Of a DNA stretch of 64,000 nt, positions 25,107-38,000 are shown in pieces; the first letter of the stretch is position 1; each line of letters starts with the position of its first letter. The stretch spans positions 51,013,187 to 51,077,186 of the forward strand of contig NC_088301.1 of assembly GCF_032854445.1 (NCBI RefSeq). Direction: 5' to 3'. The notes under the pieces were generated by a model, which did not search any database, was not told the origin of the DNA, and worked only from the letters and a program-made list of their open reading frames with translations. Source of the stretch: Liolophura sinensis (taxonomy: Eukaryota > Mollusca > Polyplacophora > Chitonida > Chitonidae). The translations under genes were made by a program, and so were the position numbers.

Positions 25107-25290
25107 TTGTTTATTTATTTATTTATTTATTTGATTGGTATTTTAAGCAGTATACTCATGCAATAAAGTTCACTTACACAACGGCACCTCGCAACATGGA
25201 CGGGGAAGACCGAGCAGAGCCCGGACGAAATCCACGACCATTCGTTGCTGGCAGACCTTCCCACGTACGGCCCTACAGGAAGCCAACTGG
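25107..25290 (-). repeat. SINE, minus orientation
   Basis: Five to six AAAT units at the left, then the inverted core (CAAATAAA, AATACC, GGGCTCTGCTCGGTCTTCCC on the minus strand) to the CTTCCTGTAGGGCCGTACG segment; the head is missing. Confidence 0.88.
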
Positions 25291-25499
25291 TCAAAGGTCA
25301 ATATCAAATGTTGAACCGATCGTTTGGTTAAAGTGCTGTAAGGAGCCATTTATACAGTTTTTTTTATAGAAACTACACTAATGATGATTAGAACTTTAAC
25401 TACTGCATTGCGATCGTGGATATATGAAACCAAAACAACCATTCAGTCATGTACAGTTCTGCAAGGAGTGTAGGTATTACTAATAATATATCTAATCTT

Positions 25500-25720
25500 C
25501 GTAACATGTAACATTTTGCAAGGTATTCTAAGCATGAAATCTGCATCCCTTGTATTGTTAAAATGGACAATTCAGGTCAATACTCGCGACGCTAATTTCC
25601 AAAACAACTACCAATTCCAGTTTAAAAGTTGTCGTTTTGGTTGTAAGTGTTCACATATCCAATGTGGTGATCTAACTGAACTTCAACATGCATGGTAGAT
25701 ACCCATGTCAAACTGAAATA
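25500..25720 (-). repeat. Dispersed repeat family A, copy 4 (internally deleted)
   Basis: GGTCAATACTCGCGACGCTA and ATTTCCAAAACAACTACCAA, followed by AAGTGTTCACATATCCAATG, match the two ends of the family with the middle absent. Confidence 0.45.
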
Positions 25721-26552
25721 AAGTTCCTCCGCGCCTTGTACATGCATCTGTTTATAAAAACATTGAACCTAACACGTCTAATTAATCGGAGGATAGATGA
25801 ATGTTTAAAACTTCCCCAAATAATCTGATCCAAACTGTCTATAGTTACCGTCCAGATTGCAAGGAATAATCAATCATTGCATGATCAAGGAAACTTAAAA
25901 TGAGCACAAGAACAAGTTGCAGAAAAAACTCAAACTTTTAGAGAACACAGCACAATTATGAGCCGAGTATGTAGGTGTACTAACGAGTGTTAGCTTGAGA
26001 TTTTGTTTTGATAGTAAACAGAATAAACAAGCCAGGGCATATCAGCACGGACGAATGCAAATTCTTGAAAGCAGTTTGGTCAAATGGCCTTTGCTGTGAG
26101 ACATCTAAAAAAAAAACATCCTTTAAGCTTATTTATACTGTCTAGGATCGTAACATGTCACATGCACATTACGTGATTAAACTAGGTTTCTGCGGTAAAA
26201 AATTCAGCATCGGTGATTTTCAACCGGCGATACTTGGGCTCCATGCATGCACGGTGAAGACTCATCATTTCATACACGTATTACGCACCCGAGTACAACT
26301 TAAAAATATTAAATGACTTTAAAGACCCCTTATCCATTGTCACTGGGTATTGTATTCGTGCGTGCAGTGAATACGTGTCTGTAATGTTTATGTATTTGGC
26401 ATGTGACGCATTTTTTAAAGCACAAAATATGCACACGTGTAACAAATTTGCTCAGGCACCTTAATGTGTACCTTGCATACACATCTTTGTAGGTCTACAC
26501 CTTTGCTGTGTACCAGATTGGCTGCCTGATATATACATCTTATTTACATCGA

Positions 26553-26820
26553 GGGGCCTCAGTGGCTTAGTCCGTTAGCTTGCTAGCGCAGCGTACTGAC
26601 CCAGAGTCTCTCACCAGTGTACTGACCCAGAGTCTCTGCGGTCGCAGTGAGTCCAAATCATGCTGGCTTCCTCTCCAGCCGTAAGTGGGAATGTCTATCG
26701 GCAACCTGCGGATGGTCGTGGGTTTCCTCCGGGATCTGCCCGGTTTCCTCCCACCATAATGCCGGCCGTAGTATAAGTAAAATATTCTTGAGTACTGCGT
26801 AAAACACCAATCAAATAAAT
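26553..26820 (+). repeat. Full-length SINE with 11 bp target-site duplication and internal duplication
   Basis: Begins GGGGCCTCAGTGGCTTAGTC and ends with the CACCAATCAAATAAAT tail. ATTTACATCGA is repeated at 26542-26552 and 26821-26831. The segment GTACTGACCCAGAGTCTCT occurs twice inside it (about 26590 and 26619). Confidence 0.93.
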
Positions 26821-26989
26821 ATTTACATCGATGCTTGTTTATGCACCTGTTGTAAAACAAATTACTCTCCACACCCATTTTCCAGTATGCAACTTGTTCT
26901 TGAATAATTATAACGTCACCCGAGGCAATTAGTTTTTGGTGTTGAAACCAGGCTTATGAAGTTAGAAATGAATTAGAAAAAAGTATCCC

Positions 26990-27148
26990 CGTACGTGGGA
27001 AGGCCTGGCAGCAACTTGTGGATGGTTGTGGGTTTCGCTCGGCTCTGCCCGGTTTCCTTCCACCATAATGCTGCCCGCCGTCGTATATGTGAAATATTCT
27101 TGAGCATATACGGCGTGAAACACCAATCAAATGTACAAATAAATAGAA
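26990..27148 (+). repeat. SINE, 5'-truncated
   Basis: Starts CGTACGTGGGAAGGCCTGG and runs to CAAATGTACAAATAAATAGA; contains the intact 3' core with TTCCACCATAATGCTGCCC. Confidence 0.9.
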
Positions 27149-28599
27149 AAAGTATTCTAACGGCATCGCTTCGTGCCCTTGTGCCATAACTTCGTGCCAT
27201 CGCCCGGCGATGGAAAGTTGATACCATGGTACGATGATACGATGGTACAATGAGGGCCTTATCCTGTTTCCATACATATATGCGGTGAATAAATAGAATA
27301 TACATCTGTTTTCTAAGAGCAGTCCGTGATTCTTTCAAATACTGTACCAATCTTATTATCAAGATTGCTCTAAGTATAGACAATTTTGCGCAGGTTCAGT
27401 TTTGATATCAACCGTACATACACCCTCTCATTTGATTGATTTAACAACAAATTGTATGACAGGAACCCATCTGGTTTTAACGCTCGTGTATTTCATTTTC
27501 ATTTCATGGAAGCCACACAACAGGCAGCGTGTATGTGATAATATTATTTGCAGAAAACAACAAGAAAAATAGACGAAATATTAGATTATGAGATAACAAT
27601 AACACGGTCATATGTCTGGGTCACGTCAGTCGTCATGGCAGCCAAAGCAGCATTGTACATGCCATGTTTTACCGCTCCGGCAACCTTAGAAATAGAATTA
27701 TACATACACATTTCTATGACTAGTACCTTTGTAAAGTCCAGTCACCAGGTGCAGTTCGGTTATCAACGCAGATTTGTATTGTTTGTAGTTTAATAAGATT
27801 TCAATTGTCTCTCGTAGTCTCTTAGTTGTGGAGCATTAAAAAATCATATGAACTGAAATTATATCAAATGCAGAAGGGGAAACAGTGAAATTTTGAGGAC
27901 GTAATGCAGCATCTAAAAAATGAATCCATGCTATTTGCCTTGGAATCGTAAATATAATGGTATACGAACTGCAGTTAATCAAGGATCCATGTATAGTGAA
28001 CTCGTATCTGACGTACCTGGTGATAATAGTGGAAGTAGACGCTTCTTCCCACTCCATTTGTCCTATTTCTAAGGCTCTGTGATATTTACAGGATATATTC
28101 CTTCGTTTATATGAACTGAATTACCGGACTAGCCTATCATTCCACTTCCCTGCTTTAGAAAGAAATGGCAGGCAGTAGATGTTTGAAAAGCATATGCCGT
28201 GTCCTTCTTTGGCCTCTGTATAAGCTATACATATTACCTACTGTGTTTTTCTTTGACGACTCATGATAACTCAAATGTAGTTTAAGTTGTGCAAAGTCTG
28301 ATTCACTTACCATTTGTCCTTTCCTGTTTATACGAATAATATAACAATTTCACGAAACTATAAATAAATCTTAGTATATTAATCTCTATAATATATGCTT
28401 TCAGGCACATGTATTTTGGAGGATCTTTTTAACATTAGACTAATTGGAATGCGGTTCATGGTTACCTATAATCATGCTTTTACGGAACTTGTAAAGCTCC
28501 ATAAGATGGCGGGATTGTCTCGGGAATAACCTCTTTTTAACTAAAATCAGCCAAACTGTCATTGTGTCGATGTTATACCCTTACATCCTGATTGTTATT
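27149..28599. other. Intergenic, no gene recognised
   Basis: Only short chance frames on both strands. A local run near 27220-27250 repeats ATGGTACGATGATACGATGG. No domain, splice pattern or repeat family could be supported. Confidence 0.5.
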
Positions 28600-28779
28600 T
28601 GTTCTGTCAGTTAAGGAGCACATGACGTCGTAGGTTCGAATGTTGTTCCCGCGGGTTCGACAGCGGTTTTCAATCCGTTGGTACTTAGCGAGGACCGGTT
28701 TCCACTTCGCATAAACCCAGCCGCCGTCACATAGGTGTGAAACCACGACGTAAAGCGTCAAATAAATAAACAAATAAGA
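28600..28779 (+). repeat. Third SINE-like family copy
   Basis: A tRNA-like head with B box GGTTCGAATG at about 28632, then CCGGTTTCCACTTCGCATAA, CAGCCGCCGTCACATAGGTG, AAACCACGACGTAAAGCGTC and AAATAAATAAACAAAT. The tail resembles the main SINE but the body differs. Confidence 0.65.
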
Positions 28780-31700
28780 AAATGAACTTTATTTGATTTA
28801 AATAGATCATAAATCCAGATTTAAGGTAGTACTTTTGGTATCAGGGGACAGTGTTACAGTGTTAAATGGACACATATTTATTGTTTGTAAAATGGTTTAG
28901 AATGAGTTATAAATCCTATTGGACCTACTATATAACTTCTGTAAGCATGTTCAGACAAACACAGGACATTTGGATACTATTTTGAGACGGACCTAGTACG
29001 TAAAATAAGCCTAATTCAAAACCAAAAGCCACACACCCTATTTTTAGATTCCTGGCTTCCGGAAAGAATTTATATAATTGGTTTCATTATATATCGCTCT
29101 TAACGTTCCGGATGCGACCGAAATTGTCACATTGATACCTTTAAGACCACCAGATTGGCACTTTTCAATGGCTACTTGCTCCATGAATCGATGAAAACAT
29201 ATTGCTGGGTTTCATTACACGGAGAACATTTTTTCTTTCTGAAATCTATATTACGTTAATCACGCCCTATTTATGGGTGCACAGACATTATAACTGTAAA
29301 AGAGCCATTCATTCTTGTGTTTCCTGGAGTTATCCCCACCCCCGTCGCCCACGCAATGCGGTTTTAAGATAGCTTATGCGTGTAAATATGCAGTCGCCAA
29401 GGACGCCTTTCTCAAAATTCTCTGTCAATCTTCGCCTGTGTATATGGGGTAGTAAAATTCATTGACGCTGGTTTACATTAGATTCCTTGTCAATAAAATT
29501 AGAAATAAACCAACTATTAATGTAAAAATGAAGGAAATCGATTGATAAAAGGAACATAACATGCCGTACTGATTACACTCTTTCGCCTTCCATTTTCTTT
29601 AAAATAAGCATTATACACCGAATAACCCAAACTCTACATAAAGACGCCCACTTTTGAGCGCTTCAGGATTTGCCCTCCTTTTTTCCTTTCATGATAGTTT
29701 TCCAGCAAACTTAGATTAAATGTTAACACTGACCAAGTTACAGACAACGGCAATTGCTTTACTGAATAATCAGTTATCTAGTATAGTGAGTCTTCTATCA
29801 CTTGCTTGTGACTCACCTCTAGGTGATGATTATAGAAAGTGTCATGTGTCTGTAAGAAAATCATTTATTCTTGTGTGACCGGAGACTACTGACGGACTGG
29901 AATTCTCACTGGCTTATAACGTGCTATAAATACAAATCTAGACAAATCCTGATACCTTTGTCATTCCGAGGAAATGTACAAAGCTCTTCTTTGAATGTCC
30001 TCCTTCTCGATTACATTAGAAAATGATTTTATTGTGACTTATTGTCTCGGCCGGGTGACAAGACTTTCGGTAAGTTTAAATGGCACGTCAATCTCACCGA
30101 TCAAGCAAAGGACGTTCATACATCCATGTGCACCATGTTCACCCGTCTTTTTTAAATATGTTTTTCAGGTACCATGGTGCAAATTTTCCTCCACTTCCGA
30201 CGAGAATGGCTTTCTCATTTTCTGGGACACAGATTCCAGTTACCTGTTAATTAATTGATTTTGTATGGATCCTTTGCTTATGCCTCCAACACTAAATCAC
30301 GGTGATCATATGGTTTTGTTGACTTAGCATCGCTTCTACTGAGACACATGAACTTAATATGCAGCCAAGTCTCTGACCATAGGACAAACCGGCCGATTTG
30401 TCAAAGAAGACGGAGGGTTATGCTTCAAACCAAGTGTTTCCCGTGACTTAGTACCCTTCACTCAGTTAAGCAATAATATTTATCTACCCTTAAAGTTGTT
30501 TACGCCAATAATTCAGTGCGAACTGAAGATGAAGGGTGTATAGCAGATGATAACACTGTATATACACGCCGCTTCACCATAAGAAACAAGCTACGTTCCA
30601 TTGTCTGTTATACATTATCTCTTAGATTAGATTTGAAGCAAACAGTTCAGTGTCAGTCGAACTCGCCAATCGTGCTCAGTTATATCTTTTGCGGCGCGCT
30701 TCCTCTATCCACTAAAATAAACTGTGGTCATCAGTTTCCCGCGAGTTAAACCTTCTGTAGTACTAATTAACCAGGGCGTGATTGATATCAATAGTCCCTG
30801 TGATTTACACATTAAATCAACGAAAGTCAAGATAATTGAACATCAAAGCAATGCACACGTATCTCTACACCGCCTCCATCTAACAACTCTGAGAGAATCT
30901 AAAGAACACTACATTAAATCTGCATCCTCACCCTTTTGTAATCGTGAATCTGAAATTTAGCACATAGACTTTTATTGCCGTTGACCTCAGGCCCCAGGAT
31001 CATGACGTTGTCTTACATAATTCAGATATTAATGTAGCTCGGTAAAATCCCAGCCCATTTTCAAAACAATGTATCCGTAAGTAGAAATATTACATACTGA
31101 TTGTTCAAATGTTAACGAGCTCCTCTTTTATAATTGGTTTGGAGCTCGCGGCATTAAAGAAAACATGAAAGAATAGTGTGTTCCATATTTCAGGTTAAAA
31201 TGACCCAGCTTGGAGAGGTCAAAACCTGTTATGTTACCCTATGTGTAAGGTACATTGACAATTACATGTATTTAGCACGCCCCGAGCATAGCTGTCCCGA
31301 ATATTACACTAATGTGTACTGTGGTAGTTAACAACATTTTATCATGTATTTGGAAGCTGTGGGAAAATGAGTCGAAAATTCCAGCGTCGATATGCCTCGA
31401 AAACAAGCTTTCCTCAATGGTCAGTTGATAGAGGTCACCTGGATATGTCGAGTTTATGTATGGGTTTTATTCCAGTTCTAACACACAATAAATAGTCTGC
31501 GCTATGAACTATAAATGGCCTGATGTAGGAGGACGGTTTCATCCAATAAAGATGTAAGCCGCTGTACAATGCATCTGTCCTGCTTTTATCTTTTAAGCGT
31601 TGACTTTGTATCAGACGAATGGCAATACAGGTATTACTCTAGTGAATTACGGATGGCCACGTTGTCCTTAAGAAATGGTAATTAACACCACAACGAAATA

Positions 31701-32040
31701 CCGTGCGTCATACCTTTGATGGCGTAGCCACCTGGCTTTTATCAGAAGTGCAACGCTATGGTCACTGTCGATAGAAACAGATTGTTACAAAATCTAAGGT
31801 AAGTTTGCTTCTATGGCCATTATCTCATCTGTCAAAGCAAAGTAAGACATCAAATCCTTGTGCAACCTTTTCTCGTTAGGATTCCTCGTTGCCAAGTCTA
31901 ATTTCATTCGACGGGAGGCAGGTCGGTGCTAGCGGGGCGTGGATCTTTGTGGACACTTGTTTCCGTTGATACGTGTCGGTGAAGTAGAGCGGGAATCGTT
32001 CATTAACGACCCTGTCCGGCGAGCCGTGAACACACGTTGC
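28780..32040. other. Upstream flank of the protease gene, no gene recognised
   Basis: AT-rich sequence with unrelated short frames (for example at 29995-30258 and 30516-30960) that match no family I know. Should include the protease promoter; no decisive motif seen. Confidence 0.45.
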
Positions 32041-32044
32041 TACG

Positions 32045-35000
32045 ATGTTCTTCGGCCTCTACTTGCTACTGGCTTTCGGAGGTGAGTTATGGATTCTTTC
32101 TATCCTGATGATTTATGTGGATATCTTGGTTTGAATAAGCTTCTTTCTCTTGCATTTCTTTGCAAATGCAGATGGTGCAAATACAACAAGGCTTTTCCAT
32201 TATTAATGTTTCTTTGGGGTGTTTTTGCACTGTACGCCTTTGTATTGTTACAGCAATGCTTTCCGTTAAAATGCTAGACTACATTTTATAATTCCACGAA
32301 ACAGTATTTAATCCCATTTTGTTAACTTTCTTTCAACAGTAACTTTGTGCAAATCAAAATTTTACCTAAGGAATTATTACTAACACCTTGTATTTGAAAA
32401 TGCTCCGCAGGAGAGGAGAGGTTATTTGGCTATTAAAGAAGACACCATACAATATGCCAATACACCGCACTCATAAAATTGTCGGGGGAGTAAAATTTTA
32501 ACTCCTATAATCAGATACAACGCTCTCAAACTGTTGTTTTACAAAGTGATGCATATTTCTTACACATGGAATTACAGAGGAGTCATGAAATAGATTTACA
32601 GATTCCAAGCGTTGTAAATTTTTTTCTTGGCTTGTTACTGATCTAAAGTTACATGTTGCCTAATATTAGAGGCTTTCGAGATGACAGCGTTGTAATATTT
32701 GGAACTGAAACGTATTCTTTCATCCAAGGTTCTGGAACTGCATAAGGCTTCTTGTGACCATGGCCTTATCTAGCACTGTAGAGCTATGAAGGGCTTCTGT
32801 CCTCTCCTTTTCTCAGCATCAACACTCAGTGATAAGGAATGCGATGGTGTAATATTTTATTCCCGTGTATCATTTTCTAAGAATCAATTAAGGATGATTC
32901 CTTGGACTTTGATAAGGAGGGCTAGTTTTATGTGTTAGATAGCTGACTCGTTTCGCAGTAAATTACTGTATTATTTAATTTTAACACATATTTAAATCTT
33001 GATTTATGAGTTTAAGGCACAAACACACATCCTTTTTCCAGGAACGAGCATTTTTACGTCAGCAATTAACGAGGAAGAAAAATTATATTCTTTATAAAAT
33101 ATGATAGAAAATAGCCACGTAGCAAGGAATATTTGTGAATCGACCTTTTGTAATGTCCATACATGCAAGAAATTGGATGTCGACAATGCATCGTTCTTTT
33201 AGTTGTAACATTTCTTATATTTAAATCACACGTTTCAGCTTTTTAACAAATAGTTTTATTATTTTAACATATAGTTTTTGAATTTTGAGTAGACTGTGTT
33301 TTTCTATGTACATAATTTGTCCAATATATTTAACACAAGCTCTGTATGTAAAAAGTGAGCCATTTTATTCCATATTCCACGTCAAAATGCATTTTAAAAT
33401 CTGAAATGGTAGGTTGTAACTCATGAAGCTAGAGTGGAATGGTTCCACAGTTTCTTCACTGAGCGGCAAATAAAACCAGTCACCAAACTGAACAAAATCT
33501 GTACTGCCTCAACCTCACAAAAACAGACGACTGAGTCAACTATGAGAAATATAATGGATATGGAAACACTTCCACATTGATACATCCATGCAAAATTAAA
33601 GTGATAAAATTGCGATCCACCTATTCACAGATCGTCGGACCTGTACGTCCACCTGCTGGGTGTTTGCGCCTATAATGGCCGATAATCTAACCTAGCATTG
33701 TAATCTCGATAATTGCCAGAGTTACGAAACGTCACAGCTTAGCCCGGATAAATGCTAGACCACTGAGTAGTAAATTAACCCAGTCAATCTCATGCACTGT
33801 AAGGTTCATATTGCTGGCAAGTGATAAAGGTGAATAGTTCTCCACGTGTTTGCTATGGATACGCCCTGCAGGAGAAATAAATCCAGTCGTCTGTGTAGTG
33901 AATATTGACAAATGTATCACAAACAGTCTGCAAAATGGTCATGGACTACACATTACCCGTTGTCTTGATCTCAGCTAACGCAGCATCTGTGTGGTGTCAG
34001 CTGAGAGCTTATAAATAATTTACCATAATCCTTATATGGCCTCCAGTATGTTATATCGGCATGTGCATAACATCCAGTTTATATAATAGCTTCTAATGAA
34101 AAACTACAGAACATCAACCACCCATGACAGGCCTGATACACCCACAGTTTGAGAATCACACTATCAATGTCAATTACTTCTTTTATATATACTTTGATGA
34201 CGCTTGTTCGTTATCTTATTTATACACGTTTAAATAGGAAATAACGGTTATACTTCTAAAAATTGTTATATTTAATGCAAAAGCAAATAGTTTCATCTGG
34301 ATTTGAACCTCCAACGTCATTAGAGGGTTAGAACAAGGTGTTTTGGGCCTGCCCTCGATCTAGAGGATAATCTAAATGTGTGCATCTGTGTAACAATATA
34401 CACAGAGGTGTACGAGGCGCGTGGAGATGACGTAAATCTGTTGAGGCCAGTATAAAATATAGCCGACTATACACGACAGTCTGCAACACAAATTTCAATT
34501 CTCTTTTTAGTTTGAGCTAATGGGTTTTGGTTGATAGAAGCCGACATATCACAATTCCCATTATTACATAAATATTGTCAGACTAGAAATCTAATGCATC
34601 AAATATCGATTTTTACTAATTTACATCATCTATTGTCAGAACGGTTAATATGAATTGTGTAAAACTAGGTGACATTCCAAGTGTCCGAGTCCATGGATTG
34701 AGTTTCCAGTACAACTTGGAAAGTGTTAGTCGACGACCGGCAATAATGTAGCCTCGAGTGATCAATATATAATGTCAACAATCTTCGGAAAAGATAACAC
34801 TGTTACATCGCATTTGGTGTCCTTGGCACCAATAGAGAGCATGGTCGTTTACATAAATACAAAAGGCTATACGCTTGGAGATTGAAACCAGAGCAACAGT
34901 GTGATAGCTGTCACACACAACCGGTGAATTCCAGTCTCTTGTCAATTCACCTCAGTTAGAGTTTTATTCAAACTGTACACGAAAAAAGGCACAAAGGCCA

Positions 35001-38000
35001 TGACAGATAACAGATTTGCGCCATAACACTCGTATTTTCCCGTCACAATCATCAACATTAGATTACACAAGTAAAAGTAAAGGACATATTTCACGAGCCT
35101 TAGACTTCTCGTAAATTGTATGTTGGTACACTATTCTGTAGTGTGACAGTGTCACAATCAAAGGAGCACCACTTTTGTTCATTATCAAATTTATTTAGAA
35201 TTGTAATGAAATTATCCCAGAAATTTGTAAAGGGAATATACGCTAAATCTATCTGCTTGAAATACTTGTGCATTTGTTTAAATCCATTGGTGATAACTAA
35301 AAGATTTCACAAAATACCAGATATGTGCCTTTGTCCATTTAATCACAAACTATGTGTGCCCTGAATCTGACCATTGTGTTATTACAAATCTATTGTTACT
35401 GCCGTAAGATAAGATTATATACATTATACTTCACTTCTTACACTCGACTGGTTGTAAACGTACTCACTTATTGAAAACTAAAACAACAAATACACACACC
35501 CTGATATTGAAATATGCACCGTATTTAAATTAATAAGGTAAATGGTAATCCTGGTATTCTTGGAATCTTGCAGTATAAATGTAGAATTAGCTGCGAATTG
35601 TTAAGGTAACAAACATCCGCATTTGTGTGATATATGTGAATAAAGTTGCAAAGTTGTACTGAATCAGTCGACTCATGGTTATTTACGGTGGCTCCATTCC
35701 TTAATCTCCGGTAAAATATCGTATACAGCTCGCGAAACTGGCGAAGGTATCCCACTGGAATGCTTTGATCAGCTTACTTTGGTAATTGTGGCTCGATGTG
35801 GGTCTCATTTCCGTTCATCATCGTTAAAGGTGACGTATGCACGTCAGACGATTTCCATTTAGGGATACATCTATTTATCAGATCGTTAAACGTAGTGCCA
35901 GATTCACACAGTCCCTGTATAACAATTAAATGGCTGGAGTCTGGGTAGTGTTGCATTTCCCCATGGGTTGTCAAAGACGTTCAGAATGAGCAGTTCCGGA
36001 TATATGGCTGTCTAGCCACCCACACTATATGAATGATCGAAAGGCTATTTCACTTCGTCACTGCAACCATTATTATACGTGTATTTCATAAATACAGCGA
36101 GTGTTTCCATATAAATGGTTACACACCTGCTTTGATATGCCAGTGGCATTGTGTTCATTGGTAAGACAAGGAAAATTACATGGCTAACTTAATTTGTTTG
36201 TAGGTTAATGTAATTCTGGCAAGATACTGCCAGATAACTCCTATCAAAATTCCCCTAACCCTCTAAGGGTGAGCTGAGCTTTAATAATTACCTATTATGA
36301 ACTATTTACCAATATCCCGGACTGCATTAGTTACATATTTTTCTTTACAGCGTCGACGACGTCAGGGTTCGATCTTTGTAAATATTTCGGCGGGACATGC
36401 GGCCAGGGTTGTACCAATACTTTGACTCATAGGTGGAACATTTCTCTCTGTCCAGATGAAAGGTTACTGTGTTGTGCAAATCTCCCTGTTTTACCTCTGC
36501 AAAGTCAAGGTAATGTGGTTGGAAACTGAAATGAATTTAAGATGTTTCTTTAAGGTGATAGGCCTACACGTTCGTTGCTTCGATTTGTTTAGAGATGTTT
36601 TTTACAACACCAATGTGAGCAACCTGGTGGTTTAGTCCGTATAGTTTAGTGTTGACATATTTTATTGTCTCAAGAACGGATTAACGAACCTGTAAATCTA
36701 ACTTCCGTAGTCAGACGGGTCAAACTGATTTCCCCCAAACGGGCTATCATTCTGTTCATCGCTTACAGCTAGACAAATGGCCACTAACATTCTTGCTCCA
36801 CACAGTAGTCTTCGATATTCTTGCAATGTTCAAATCCACGAGAAGATTAAAATATTCATGTTTTGGCTTTACAGCGCAAAATCCGCTGAAAGATTACCTG
36901 TACGTTGCTTTGTTGGATAGTTCGTGTATTACAGCTGATATTCTGTTCTCTTTCGCTGTAGTCAACAACCTTTACACACACCTAAAAGGTTTTTTTTGTT
37001 TTTTAATTCGTTTTATTTATTTACTTAGAACATCTTTTCTACAGACGTAGGTCAGTACATGCATGGACACATGGAGGCCCAATCGAACCTTATAAATCTT
37101 ATATTTACAGTAGTGCAAGTGACCCATATTGGTGTCTCGAGTGCCCGAGGCTTGTTTGGGCACTGTATGGGACAGGAGCTAAAAGCTCTTCGCGCGACTT
37201 TTCATGGATGAAGTGCTGGGTACACACCTCTGATGGAAGCGGTTTAAAGCTTGGAACAAATCGGATATATCGGCCTTAATGTTTGCTCTTAACGGCTGAA
37301 GCATGACTGATGGAAGAATATAGGTATAAATGAAAGAAAAAAAACTCACTTGGAGTGAAACTTCATTTTCAACTGGCATCTACACCAGAGGGTCGGAGTG
37401 AATGTTTGGCAGCCACCATATTCCAGCATGTTTTGATAAACCAGGAAATTAATTTAATTTATTAATCCTGCATTTCATTTACTCCCTGCTACAACCCACT
37501 GCAGTATTTTCGGCGAGCATCAACGTCCACGATATCCTGTTCTTGGCTTACATATCTGTATGTCCACACATCCCGTCTCCCTCTTGAACAGCGCACCAAT
37601 TCAGTAAAAAGTGTAACATTGGCAATCCTTTTACAGGGTCGAATTCCACAGCCGCCCCGCAGTCCACAACGACCACACCGCCTACAACGTCCACATTGGC
37701 AACAACAACTCAGACTCGACAAACCCCAGTAGCATTTTCGCTCCATCCACGTCGTAAGTCTTGAAGAGATTGATGTCATAAAATGATCATTTGAGTGACT
37801 GACTGCATGTAACAAAGTTAGCTGTTTTCCCGTATAAAGTGCACGCAATGTTACCTGAACCGTTGAGCACTACATCAAATTTCCAATAACCTTAGGGATC
37901 GGGTAGGTCGTTGAATTTATCGCTCAGTGTCATGCACATATGTCCTCCCTTGTCTTTCACACACGATATATCTGCATCCGTTAGATGATTTTCTTGTCAA

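Noticed and set aside
37489-37848. Minus-strand frame with a striking Cys/Gly/Arg repeat
   Set aside because: It is the antisense of the Thr-rich linker exon (ACA/ACG codons read as TGT/CGT).
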